NCBI GenBank assembly: GCA_014860745.1
Contig: JACZJC010000070.1
Span: 1-64,000 of the forward strand
Origin: Anaerolineales bacterium
GTDB lineage: Bacteria > Chloroflexota > Anaerolineae > Anaerolineales > Villigracilaceae
Reading direction: 5' to 3'
Length of the DNA: 64,000 bases
This document shows positions 1 to 7,939 of this stretch, piece by piece. The notes below the pieces were generated by a model that was given only the letters and a program-made list of their open reading frames with translations, searched no databases and had not been told where the DNA came from. Each line of letters begins with the position of its first letter. Positions within the stretch are counted from its first letter, which is position 1. A program made the translations under genes and the position numbers.

Positions 1-257
1 CTCATTTCCCATTTTTCGTCGACTTTCTTTTTAAAATCCCAATGACCGCCGCTTTCTTCACCTGAAGGCTGAAACACAGCATGGACATTGTTCCACTCTG
101 AAACAGGGAGGGCGCGGCTCCACATCGCCTGGGATTCAGGACGCGAAAAAATGTATTTGCCGAAGCGTTCCATTTTCAAGCCATCGCCTGAATCGAGTAA
201 TTCGTAGTCGCGCCAGTTGCTGGCTTCGAGCAGGGTAAATGGGTGGGAGTTTTGCAT
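1..257 (-). CDS. SAM-dependent rRNA methyltransferase-like protein, N-terminal part (runs off window)
   Basis: An open frame of 85 codons runs from an ATG at 257 to the window edge without a stop. The translation contains YELLDSGDGLKMERFGKY followed by SRPESQAMW, the N-terminal signature of class I SAM-dependent methyltransferases related to RlmI that lack the PUA domain. The catalytic SAM domain lies outside the window, so the substrate (probably 23S rRNA cytosine) is family knowledge only. It is transcribed divergently from mraZ across a 150-bp gap. No clear Shine-Dalgarno motif precedes this ATG, so the start is less certain than the family. Confidence 0.7.
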   Translation of the reverse strand, partial: MQNSHPFTLLEASNWRDYELLDSGDGLKMERFGKYIFSRPESQAMWSRALPVSEWNNVHAVFQPSGEESGGHWDFKKKVDEKWEM

Positions 258-302
258 GGATGGCAAGGCCTTTTCTTAAATGAGAAAAAAGTACCAGCCC
301 AC

Positions 303-330
303 TTGCTTTTTCCCTCAAAAGGCGTATAAT
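303..330 (+). promoter_or_regulatory. dcw operon promoter
   Basis: A perfect TATAAT -10 box at 325-330 is preceded, with a 16-bp spacer, by TTGCTT at 303-308 (3 of 6 -35 matches). Transcription would start near 337, inside the MraZ-box repeats, so repressor binding would directly block initiation. Confidence 0.7.
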
Positions 331-331
331 G

Positions 332-356
332 TGGGAAGAAGTGGTAGAAAGTGGTA
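332..356 (+). promoter_or_regulatory. MraZ operator: three TGGKA boxes, 10-bp period
   Basis: TGGGA at 332-336, TGGTA at 342-346 and TGGTA at 352-356 form three direct repeats exactly 10 bp apart. This is the arrangement known for MraZ-binding sites, direct TGGGN repeats separated by 5 nt. They lie immediately downstream of the -10 box and upstream of mraZ, so autorepression is the natural reading. Confidence 0.8.
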
Positions 357-360
357 AGGA

Positions 361-377
361 CGCCGGGATGCCCGGCG
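361..377 (+). promoter_or_regulatory. Hairpin in mraZ 5' leader
   Basis: Perfect 7-bp inverted repeat CGCCGGG (361-367) and CCCGGCG (371-377) with a 3-nt ATG loop, in the untranslated leader just after the MraZ boxes. No T-run follows, so it is not a simple terminator. It may stabilise the transcript. Confidence 0.5.
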
Positions 378-407
378 TTCATCGCATTAAAAGGATAAGT
401 AGCACAT

Positions 408-854
408 ATGTTCTTAGGTCAGTTCCAACACAATCTCGATGACAAGGGGCGCTTGATGATTCCGGCGCGCTTTCGTGAGTTGTTGGAAGGCGGGGCCTTC
501 ATTACCCAAGGCTTTGATAAATGCCTCATGGTAATGACGGAGGATTACTTCAAACAGGTATATGAGCGTATCGAAGCCATGAACCTGGCTGACCCGACCG
601 CCCGTCTGCTGCGCCGTTTGATTCTTTCCAACGCCTATCCCATCGAAGTGGATAAGGTGGGGCGCATCCTCGTTCCGCAAAATTTGCGCGCTTTCCTTGG
701 GATCGAGAACGGCGAGCTGGTTGTAGCAGGGCAGGGCGAGTACTTCGAAGTGTGGATGCCTGCACAATGGAGCGAGCAAATGACCCAGCTCCAGGATACC
801 GAAGCAAACAATGCGCGCTTCTCCACGCTTGACCTTTCAAAAACTAAACCGTAG
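408..854 (+). CDS. mraZ: Transcriptional regulator MraZ
   Basis: This AbrB/SpoVT-fold DNA-binding protein is the first gene of the division and cell-wall cluster and represses it in other bacteria. The 148 residues match the usual length (about 145-150). The protein begins MFLGQFQHNLDDKGRL and contains two copies of the MraZ half-domain, with DKGRLMIPARFRE near residues 13-25 and DKVGRILVPQNLR near 82-94. An AAGGA motif lies 12 nt before the ATG. The three TGGKA boxes directly upstream are its expected binding sites. rsmH follows after a short palindromic repeat. Confidence 0.95.
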   Translation: MFLGQFQHNLDDKGRLMIPARFRELLEGGAFITQGFDKCLMVMTEDYFKQVYERIEAMNLADPTARLLRRLILSNAYPIEVDKVGRILVPQNLRAFLGIENGELVVAGQGEYFEVWMPAQWSEQMTQLQDTEANNARFSTLDLSKTKP

Positions 855-895
855 TAACGGCTTCAGCCGTTAGGGGCGACTGAAGTCGCCACTAC
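851..895 (+). repeat. Palindromic repeat between mraZ and rsmH
   Basis: A 45-bp element begins GTAGT and ends ACTAC. It contains two small hairpins, CGGCTTCAGCCG and GGCGACTGAAGTCGCC. It starts within the mraZ stop codon and ends at the rsmH ATG, so it fills the whole intergenic space. It looks like a small dispersed palindromic element. Confidence 0.6.
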
Positions 896-1813
896 ATGAT
901 GAGTCACAAACCTGTACTTTACCAAGAGATTATACACGTTCTGCAACCCCGCAGCGGCGGGCGGTATGTGGATGGCACTTTGGGCGCGGGCGGTCACGCT
1001 CGCGGGATCCTGGAGGCTTGCACGCCAGATGGGCTTTTGCTCGGTCTCGATGTAGACCCGCAGGCTTTGGCGCTCGCTCGTGAGAACTTGGCTCCTTACG
1101 AAAAGCGCATTCATCTCGTGCAAGCCTCCCACATCACCCTTGCCGAACAACTCGCTTCCTTGAAATGGGATGCGATAGACGGCATCGTGCTCGACCTCGG
1201 CGCATCATCCATGCAGTTTGATAATGCCGAACGCGGCTTTTCATTTATGCAGGATGGCCCGCTCGATATGCGCTTTGGTCCACATGCTTTGATGAGCGCG
1301 GAAGAGATCGTCAACACCTATGATGAAAGAGAACTGGCCGACATCATCTTCCGCTATGGCGAAGATCGCGACTCGCGCAAGATCGCCAAAGCCATCGTGA
1401 TGAACCGACCGCTTCGCACCACCCGAGAGCTGGTTGCTGTCATCGAAAAAGCATCTCCCCGACGAGGCGACCGAGTGCACCCCGCCACGCAGACTTTCCA
1501 GGCTCTGCGAATCGCTGTCAATGACGAATTGACCGCAGTGGAGAAAACGCTTCCGCAGGCAGTGGCAGCTTTACGGTCAGGTGGAAGATGCGCGGTGATT
1601 TCCTTCCATTCGTTGGAAGACCGCATCGTCAAGGAATATTTTCGAGAGCAGAGCAAAGAACTCGTCAACCCGCCTTACGAAAGAATTTACGAAGAGGAGC
1701 GTAAGGCAGTTCTGAAGTTGGTCAATAAAAAACCGATATTGCCCTCCGATCAAGAGATAAAAGATAACCCGAGGGCGCGTAGTGCAAAACTTAGAGTTGT
1801 AGAAAAACTATGA
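896..1813 (+). CDS. rsmH: 16S rRNA (cytosine-1402-N4)-methyltransferase RsmH
   Basis: This enzyme transfers a methyl group from SAM to N4 of C1402 in 16S rRNA; it was formerly called MraW. The 305-residue protein has the family N-terminus HKPVLYQEI, the SAM-binding loop DGTLGAGGHARGIL near residues 26-39, LDLGASSMQFD near 100-110, and the C-terminal SFHSLEDRIVK and NPRARSAKLRV motifs. ATG at 896 and a second ATG at 899 are both possible starts. The stop overlaps the ftsL start by 4 bases, so the genes are probably translationally coupled. Order and length match typical dcw clusters. Confidence 0.96.
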   Translation: MMSHKPVLYQEIIHVLQPRSGGRYVDGTLGAGGHARGILEACTPDGLLLGLDVDPQALALARENLAPYEKRIHLVQASHITLAEQLASLKWDAIDGIVLDLGASSMQFDNAERGFSFMQDGPLDMRFGPHALMSAEEIVNTYDERELADIIFRYGEDRDSRKIAKAIVMNRPLRTTRELVAVIEKASPRRGDRVHPATQTFQALRIAVNDELTAVEKTLPQAVAALRSGGRCAVISFHSLEDRIVKEYFREQSKELVNPPYERIYEEERKAVLKLVNKKPILPSDQEIKDNPRARSAKLRVVEKL

Positions 1814-2274
1814 ACATACCGAACGTAAACCACTACATCCATGCCTACAAGGTCGCTCCGTGGCGCATTCAACGCCAATGGGTCGGTTCTGCCTTGCTGG
1901 TGGTGGTTACGCTTGCCATGGTGGCGACTCTTTACCTTATCGTGACCTCGCAAGCTGCCATAGCCGGCCGCGAGATCCAGGACCTGACGTATTCGATCAA
2001 CCTCAGCCAGCAGGTGAGCAGTAATTTACAGACCCGGCTTGCTTCATTAACTTCAGCCAGCGCCATGGAACGACGCGCACTCGAACTCGGATTCCGTCCA
2101 ATGGAATCGGACGAGGTGGAATACCTCGTCGTGCCGGGCTATGCCAAGCCGGATCCTTTCATTTTAAACTCACAACAACTGCAATTGAGCGCCCTCACTA
2201 TTCCGCCGGAATACAACCAGTCACTGCTGGATTGGATGGATGAAAACCTCCTTTCCACGCGGGGGATGCAATGA
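1810..2274 (+). CDS. ftsL: FtsL-like cell division protein
   Basis: This small bitopic divisome protein is expected to work with FtsQ and DivIC/FtsB to activate FtsW and FtsI. The 154 residues comprise a short cytoplasmic N-terminus, one membrane segment near residues 25-46, and a heptad-like stretch (about 50-95) ending AMERRALELGF, typical of FtsL/DivIC proteins, then a roughly 60-residue extracytoplasmic tail. Sequence conservation in this family is weak, so position between rsmH and ftsI is the main evidence. It overlaps rsmH by 4 and ftsI by 4 bases. Confidence 0.8.
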   Translation: MNIPNVNHYIHAYKVAPWRIQRQWVGSALLVVVTLAMVATLYLIVTSQAAIAGREIQDLTYSINLSQQVSSNLQTRLASLTSASAMERRALELGFRPMESDEVEYLVVPGYAKPDPFILNSQQLQLSALTIPPEYNQSLLDWMDENLLSTRGMQ

Positions 2275-4019
2275 GACAACAATATGCGCGCCGCACCCAG
2301 GTATTGGCCTGTGCAATGGGGTTGCTCGCGCTTGCCATCGTCGTGCAGATGACCCGCATTCAAAACAGCGCCGAGGCGGTCATTTTTTCACAGCAGGCTC
2401 AAAACTATGCCTATGAATTGAAAACGTATTATCCGGACCGCGGCGAAATCTACGACCGCAATGGACGCCTGCTGGCGGGCAATAAAACTGTCTACGAAAT
2501 TGGGGTGGATCTGAATACGGTGAGAGACCCGCACGCCATTGCCTTTGCCGTCAGCGCAGAACTGAACATGGATTACAACCAGGTTCTGGATGTGATCAAC
2601 AATCCGCCGGATGGGATTTCCTATCTTGTCATTGCGGATTTTATCGAAGCGCAGCAGGCATTCAACCTTCAGGAATTGAAGAAGGCATTGCAGGAACAAG
2701 CCCCCGAAGGCACTCTAGCCGGGTTGACCGGCTTGCAATTCAAACCACATCCTCAACGCAGTTATCCCGAGGATGCTCTTGCTTCGAACATCATCGGCTT
2801 TGTCACCCGCGAAGGACGCGGTTATTTCGGCATCGAGGGGAAATATGACACCTTGCTTTCGGGCAACGCCGTGCAGGTGCTCGTTCCCACTGACCCAAAC
2901 AAAGCCTTTGAAATTCCCCGTGTGCAGAACGGTACGACCCTCATTCTTACCATCAACCGTGACTTGCAAGCCGCCGCAGAAGAGGTATTGTACGATGCCC
3001 TGCTGACCTACGGCGCACAGGGCGGCACCATCGTGGTAATGGACCCACGCAACGGCGAACTGCTCGCCATGGCCGCTTCCAGGCGCATGGATTTGAACCA
3101 GTTTTGGAATTACAACGTTATTTACGACCAGTCCAGTGAATTCAACCCCGCCATTTCAAAGCCCTACGAACCGGGTTCGGTGATGAAGATACTCACGATG
3201 GCTGCCGCATTGGATAGCAGCACGGTGAATCCCAACACAACCTACCTGGATACTGGTTCCGTTCTCATCGGCGGAGTCACCATACAGAACTGGGACCAGC
3301 AACCGTGGGGCGTACAGAACATGGTCGGGTGTTTGCAGCACTCGCTCAATGTCTGTATGGTCACCATTACCTCACAAATGGGCGCGGAAATCTTTTATGA
3401 TTATATGGATGCCTTTGGCTTCGGTCATCTCACAGGTGTGGATATGGAAGGGGAGGTGAGCGGCAGACTCAAGGTCCCGGGCGATGCGGATTGGTATCCC
3501 GTTGACCTCGGCACAAATTCATTCGGACAGGGCGTCACCGCCACGCCAATGCAGATGATGATGGCTGTCTCTTCCATTGCCAATAATGGACGTATGGTGA
3601 TGCCGCACGCGCTATATGCCATGGTGCGCGATGGCCGCCAGTATAATGTTCCCGCGCAATTTGCAGGATCTCCTGTTTCCGAAGCCACCGCCGATACGCT
3701 TTCTGAAATGCTGGCAATTTCTTTGGAAGCTGAAGCTTCGCTCGCGCTTGTGCCCGGCTATCGCGTAGCCGGTAAAACCGGTACCGCGCAGATCCCGGTA
3801 AACGGTTTTTACGACAGCACCCAAACCAACACATCGTTCATTGGCTGGGGCCCTGTGGACGACCCACAGTTCATGATCTACGTCTGGCTCGAACGTCCGT
3901 CTGAATCTATTTGGGGTTCCGAAACTGCCGCGCCCGTCTTTGCTGAAATGGCTGAGAAAACCGTCCTGCTTCTGGATATTCCCCCGGACTTTATCCGCCA
4001 CCAGCTTGTAGCCAAATAA
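2271..4019 (+). CDS. ftsI: Penicillin-binding protein 2 / FtsI, septal transpeptidase
   Basis: This class B penicillin-binding protein cross-links septal peptidoglycan outside the membrane. The 582-residue protein has an N-terminal membrane anchor (about residues 10-28) and a dimerisation domain with DRGEIYDRNGRLLA near 56-69. The transpeptidase domain has all three active-site motifs: S303-V-M-K306 (in YEPGSVMK), S358-L-N360 and K502-T-G504. Chloroflexota versions are compact, and no PASTA domain is present. It overlaps ftsL by 4 bases and is separated from murF by one base, the normal dcw position. Confidence 0.94.
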   Translation: MRQQYARRTQVLACAMGLLALAIVVQMTRIQNSAEAVIFSQQAQNYAYELKTYYPDRGEIYDRNGRLLAGNKTVYEIGVDLNTVRDPHAIAFAVSAELNMDYNQVLDVINNPPDGISYLVIADFIEAQQAFNLQELKKALQEQAPEGTLAGLTGLQFKPHPQRSYPEDALASNIIGFVTREGRGYFGIEGKYDTLLSGNAVQVLVPTDPNKAFEIPRVQNGTTLILTINRDLQAAAEEVLYDALLTYGAQGGTIVVMDPRNGELLAMAASRRMDLNQFWNYNVIYDQSSEFNPAISKPYEPGSVMKILTMAAALDSSTVNPNTTYLDTGSVLIGGVTIQNWDQQPWGVQNMVGCLQHSLNVCMVTITSQMGAEIFYDYMDAFGFGHLTGVDMEGEVSGRLKVPGDADWYPVDLGTNSFGQGVTATPMQMMMAVSSIANNGRMVMPHALYAMVRDGRQYNVPAQFAGSPVSEATADTLSEMLAISLEAEASLALVPGYRVAGKTGTAQIPVNGFYDSTQTNTSFIGWGPVDDPQFMIYVWLERPSESIWGSETAAPVFAEMAEKTVLLLDIPPDFIRHQLVAK

Positions 4020-4020
4020 C

Positions 4021-5436
4021 ATGCTCACACTCGCCGAAGCACTCGAAGCCATCACATCGGTACGCATCCCGAATGCAGCGACGGTCATTACCGAAGCCGC
4101 GGTCGATTCGCGCCAGGTGATTCCCGGCTCGCTCTTCGTGGCGATCCCCGGCGAAAAAGTAGATGGACATGATTTCATTGCAGATGCGTTCAGGAGGGGG
4201 GCGTCTTTTGCTTTAATCCAGAAAGATGTTCCCGCCTCCTTCCCGACCCTCGACCTGCGCGCTGGTCTATCTGCTGATGCTCCACTGATGCTTGATTCTC
4301 CCCTCTGCCTGCGCGTGGACAACACCGTTTCCGCCCTGCAGCAGATCGCCCGCTTCTGGCGCCGCAAATTGGAATTGCGGGTGATCGGCATTACCGGCAG
4401 CGTTGGAAAATCCACCACAAAAGAAATGGTGGCCGAAGTGCTGGGAATGCGCTACCGAACGTTGAAAAATCTTGGCAATTTGAATAATGAAATCGGCCTG
4501 CCGCTCACTATATTAAAACTTGGCAGCGGATACGAACGGGCTGTACTGGAAATGGGCTTTTATGTGCCCGGCGAAATTCAATTTCTTTGCGATATTGCCA
4601 AGCCTCAAATCGGGGTGGTGACGAACGTGGGCACCGTCCATGCGGAACGCGCGGGCTCGCAGGAAGCCATTGCAAAAGGAAAAAGCGAATTGATCCAGGC
4701 CTTGCCAAGCGACGGTATCGCGATCTTAAATTTCGACGATCCCTGGGTTCGAAAAATGGAAGAGAAATCCAAAGCGCGGGTTTTCTTCTACGGCCTTTCT
4801 CCCGAAGCCGACCTGTGGGCTGACCAGATCGAAGGGCTTGGCCTCGATGGCATTCGATTCCGTCTTCATTACAAAGGCGAGACCCTGCACACGCACATAC
4901 CCATGATCGGCCGGCATTCCGTGCACACGGCGTTGCGCGCCGCGTCGGTGGGGCTGAACGACGGTATGAGCTGGCAGGAAATATTCGAAGGCCTATCCCA
5001 CGGACATACCCAACTGCGCCTTGTGGCAGTCCGCAGCGGGAGCGGGGCGCTGATTCTCGATGACACCTACAACGCATCTCCCGAATCCATGCTGGCCGCC
5101 TTGAACCTGCTCGATGAAATGGACGGTCGCAAGATCGCTGTCCTTGGCGATATGCTCGAGCTGGGCCCCTACGAACGGCAGGGGCACGAAATGGTGGGCA
5201 TGCGCGCCGCTCAGGTGGCGAAGACCCTGCTTACGCTGGGCAATCGCGCTCACCTGATCGCGGAAGCAGCTCGGCGTGCCGGCATGAAACAGAATCATAT
5301 TTTTGAATTCGATAACGCCGATATGATCGTGGATTGGTTGAATAAAAACCTCACTTCGGACGATGCCGTTCTTATTAAAGGCTCTCACGGCTTGCGCATG
5401 GACCGCATCACTGCCGCTCTGGAGGTGAAGTCATGA
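4021..5436 (+). CDS. murF: UDP-N-acetylmuramoyl-tripeptide--D-alanyl-D-alanine ligase MurF
   Basis: This cytoplasmic ATP-dependent ligase adds D-Ala-D-Ala to the UDP-MurNAc-tripeptide. The 471-residue protein shows the Mur-ligase layout: an N-terminal UDP-binding domain with AAVDSRQV and GSLFVAIPGEKVDGHDF, a central ATPase with P-loop GITGSVGKSTTKE near residues 122-134, and a C-terminal domain with DDTYNASPESM and LGDMLELG. The DDTYNASP motif separates MurF from MurE. It starts one base after ftsI and overlaps mraY by 4 bases. Confidence 0.96.
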   Translation: MLTLAEALEAITSVRIPNAATVITEAAVDSRQVIPGSLFVAIPGEKVDGHDFIADAFRRGASFALIQKDVPASFPTLDLRAGLSADAPLMLDSPLCLRVDNTVSALQQIARFWRRKLELRVIGITGSVGKSTTKEMVAEVLGMRYRTLKNLGNLNNEIGLPLTILKLGSGYERAVLEMGFYVPGEIQFLCDIAKPQIGVVTNVGTVHAERAGSQEAIAKGKSELIQALPSDGIAILNFDDPWVRKMEEKSKARVFFYGLSPEADLWADQIEGLGLDGIRFRLHYKGETLHTHIPMIGRHSVHTALRAASVGLNDGMSWQEIFEGLSHGHTQLRLVAVRSGSGALILDDTYNASPESMLAALNLLDEMDGRKIAVLGDMLELGPYERQGHEMVGMRAAQVAKTLLTLGNRAHLIAEAARRAGMKQNHIFEFDNADMIVDWLNKNLTSDDAVLIKGSHGLRMDRITAALEVKS

Positions 5437-6431
5437 GACAGATCGCGCTTTCCCTCAGCCTGGCCGGATTGGCCTTCATCATGACTGCTATTTGGGGCGG
5501 ACCGCTCCTGCGGATTTTACGTCACTTTCGAGTCGGCAAGATTATCCGCGTGGAGGAGCCCGATGCGCACCGCGTAAAGATGGGCACGCCCACTATGGGC
5601 GGCGTCATGTTCATTTTGCCGGTGCTGCTGCTCAGTGGCTTGTTGAATGCCGTGGCGTTGATTGGAGTTTCCACCGGCGGAGTGGGGCGCTCCATCCTTT
5701 TGCCGATGGCGGTGATGGTGGGATTCGCCATCCTTGGCGCAGTGGACGATTGGGAAGGCATTCACGGCAAGCGCAAAGGCGATGGTATGCGCGCTCGCAC
5801 TAAATTTATATTTCAGGTACTGCTTGCGATTGCCGCAGCCTTTGCCCTGAAATATGTGTTCGATGTGCCGGATATGTATTTCCCCGGTTTTTTCTTCGAG
5901 ATCGAGCTTGGCTGGATCTATGTGCCGATTGCCGCTTTCATCATCGTTGCCGAGTCGAATGCGATTAATTTTACAGATGGCCTGGACGGCCTGGCGGGAT
6001 TGATCGCCGCCACAGCCATTGCAGCATATGGCGGCATTGCCATCATGCAGGAACAGGTTTACATCGCGCGTTTTTGTTTTATTCTCGTTGGCGCGCTCTT
6101 CGGCTTTTTGTGGTTTAACGTTCATCCCGCCGAACTCATTATGGGTGATACGGGTTCAATGGCATTGGGCTCGGTGCTTGCGGTCATTGCATTGATGACC
6201 GGCCAGTGGCCCATGCTGCTCGTGATCGGCATTATCCCGCTCGCAGAAATGCTCAGCGTGGTGATCCAGATCGGATACTTCCGTTGGACGAAAGGCAAAC
6301 GCTTTTTCAAAATGGCGCCCCTCCATTTGCATTTTGAACTGCTCGGCTGGAGCGAAACGCAGGTCGTGCAGCGATTCTGGCTGATCGGTTTGATGGCCGC
6401 GTTGATTGGAATAGGATTATCGCAGGTGTAA
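5433..6431 (+). CDS. mraY: Phospho-N-acetylmuramoyl-pentapeptide-transferase MraY
   Basis: This integral membrane enzyme transfers phospho-MurNAc-pentapeptide to undecaprenyl phosphate, giving lipid I. The 332-residue polytopic protein carries the family signatures TPTMGGVMF near residues 52-60, GAVDDWEG with the paired aspartates, NFTDGLDGLAG (catalytic Asp motif), and MGDTGSMALG. The C-terminal LHLHFELLGWSETQVV is also typical. It overlaps murF by 4 bases. The 113-bp gap to murD is occupied almost entirely by a palindromic repeat. Confidence 0.97.
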   Translation: MRQIALSLSLAGLAFIMTAIWGGPLLRILRHFRVGKIIRVEEPDAHRVKMGTPTMGGVMFILPVLLLSGLLNAVALIGVSTGGVGRSILLPMAVMVGFAILGAVDDWEGIHGKRKGDGMRARTKFIFQVLLAIAAAFALKYVFDVPDMYFPGFFFEIELGWIYVPIAAFIIVAESNAINFTDGLDGLAGLIAATAIAAYGGIAIMQEQVYIARFCFILVGALFGFLWFNVHPAELIMGDTGSMALGSVLAVIALMTGQWPMLLVIGIIPLAEMLSVVIQIGYFRWTKGKRFFKMAPLHLHFELLGWSETQVVQRFWLIGLMAALIGIGLSQV

Positions 6432-6436
6432 ATAAT

Positions 6437-6535
6437 ATGTCATTGCGAGGGCGATCTTGTTCTTTGCCCGAAGCAATCTCCCACGCAAGGGAGGAGGTTG
6501 CTTCGTCGGGAAGAACGCCCTCCTCGCAATGACAT
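6437..6535 (+). repeat. 99-bp palindromic dispersed repeat, copy 1
   Basis: The ends are perfect 13-bp inverted repeats, ATGTCATTGCGAG (6437-6449) and CTCGCAATGACAT (6523-6535), and internal halves with GAAGCAATCTCC and GTTGCTTCGTC also pair. The whole element can fold as a long hairpin. It fills the mraY-murD gap. The reverse complement closely matches copy 2 at 10711-10809. REP/MITE-like repeats of this type are widespread in bacteria; no encoded protein is seen. Confidence 0.85.
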
Positions 6536-6544
6536 AGGAAAATT

Positions 6545-7939
6545 ATGACTAACTGGAGCAACACCCACGTTCTCATTTTAGGAGCCGCCAGACAAGGAAT
6601 CGCCCTTGCCCGCTGGCTCTCCCGCCACGGCTCACACGTGACCTTGAATGATTCGCGCTCTGCGGACGAATTATCCTCCGCCAGGGCATCCCTCGCGGAT
6701 ACGAATGTGACATGGGCAGTGGGTGGTCATCAGCTTGAGCTTTTGGATAACACGGATGTGCTTTGCCTCTCCGGCGGCATCCCGATGACTTTGCCCATCG
6801 TGCAGGAAGCTGTCAAACGCGGCATCCCGCTTTCCAACGACTCGCAGATATTCATGGAAGTGACTCCGTGCAAAACCATCGGCATCACCGGCTCGGCGGG
6901 CAAGACAACCACGACAACACTGGTTGGTGAAATGGCGAAAAAAGGCCGAGGACAAGGGACCGAGGACAATAAAACCTCTGTCTATGTCGGCGGCAACATC
7001 GGTGACCCGCTCATCAACTATGTGGACGGAATGACAACGGATGATATTGCCGTCCTTGAATTGTCATCCTTTCAATTGGACCAGATGACCATTTCGCCAA
7101 ATATCGCTGCCGTATTGAACATCACGCCCAATCATTTGGACCGCCACGGCACGATGGAAGCGTACACTGCCGCAAAAGCTCGAATTCTTGAATACCAGAC
7201 GAAAGAAGACACTGCCGTCCTTGGCAGGGATGACAGCGGCGCATGGGATTTGCGGGTTAAAGTGAAGGGCAGTTTGTTCACGTTCAGTCTGCATGACCTG
7301 GAGGAAGGATTGAACGGCGCTTATCTACACGATGGATTATTGAACTTGCGCGATGGCAATGCCTACCTGCCTTTGCTGCTGCGTGAAAAGATACAACTGC
7401 GCGGCGACCATAATGTAGCGAACGTGCTTGCCGCGTTCACAATCGGCCACGCGGCGGGCTTCAAACTGGACGATATGCTTGAAGCCGTGGAGGAATTCCG
7501 CGGTGTGCCGCATCGGCTTGAGCTTGTCCGTGAGTTGAATGGCGTGCGTTGGTATAACGACTCGATCGCAACTGCGCCCGAACGTGCCATGGCCGCCATC
7601 CATGCTTTTGACGAACCAATCGTGCTCATGCTCGGTGGGCGGGACAAAAACCTGCCCTGGGGCGACATTGCAAAATTGATTTGTGAACGCGTGGATCATT
7701 TGGTGGTTTTTGGCGAAGCGGCAGATATGATTCAGAAAACGGTATCAGCTGCCGGCGGGGAGAGAGGCGTAGACATTCATCGCGCTGAAACTCTTAAAGA
7801 AGCCGTCATCCTTGCCGCGAATGTCGCCAGCGCGGGTGATGTCGTTTTGTTATCACCGGGCGGCACGAGCTATGATGCCTTCAAGGATTTTGAGGAGAGA
7901 GGAGAATGTTTTAGAAAATGGGTACAGGAACTTTCGTAA
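6545..7939 (+). CDS. murD: UDP-N-acetylmuramoyl-L-alanine--D-glutamate ligase MurD
   Basis: This cytoplasmic Mur ligase adds D-glutamate to UDP-MurNAc-L-Ala. In the 464 residues, the N-terminal Rossmann-like domain starts VLILGAARQGIALARWL, the P-loop is GITGSAGKTTTT, and central motifs include LSSFQLD and NITPNHLDRHG. The C-terminal domain has WYNDSIATAPE and LLSPGGTSYDAFKDFEERG, specific to MurD. A 10-residue insert after the P-loop (EMAKKGRGQGTEDNK region) is slightly unusual. AGGAAAATT precedes the ATG. The 3' end overlaps the assigned ftsW start by 22 bases. Confidence 0.96.
   Translation: MTNWSNTHVLILGAARQGIALARWLSRHGSHVTLNDSRSADELSSARASLADTNVTWAVGGHQLELLDNTDVLCLSGGIPMTLPIVQEAVKRGIPLSNDSQIFMEVTPCKTIGITGSAGKTTTTTLVGEMAKKGRGQGTEDNKTSVYVGGNIGDPLINYVDGMTTDDIAVLELSSFQLDQMTISPNIAAVLNITPNHLDRHGTMEAYTAAKARILEYQTKEDTAVLGRDDSGAWDLRVKVKGSLFTFSLHDLEEGLNGAYLHDGLLNLRDGNAYLPLLLREKIQLRGDHNVANVLAAFTIGHAAGFKLDDMLEAVEEFRGVPHRLELVRELNGVRWYNDSIATAPERAMAAIHAFDEPIVLMLGGRDKNLPWGDIAKLICERVDHLVVFGEAADMIQKTVSAAGGERGVDIHRAETLKEAVILAANVASAGDVVLLSPGGTSYDAFKDFEERGECFRKWVQELS

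Noticed and set aside
3612-4418. 268-codon - strand frame across the ftsI-murF junction
   Set aside because: Antisense to the strongly conserved ftsI and murF; no motif and no ribosome site.
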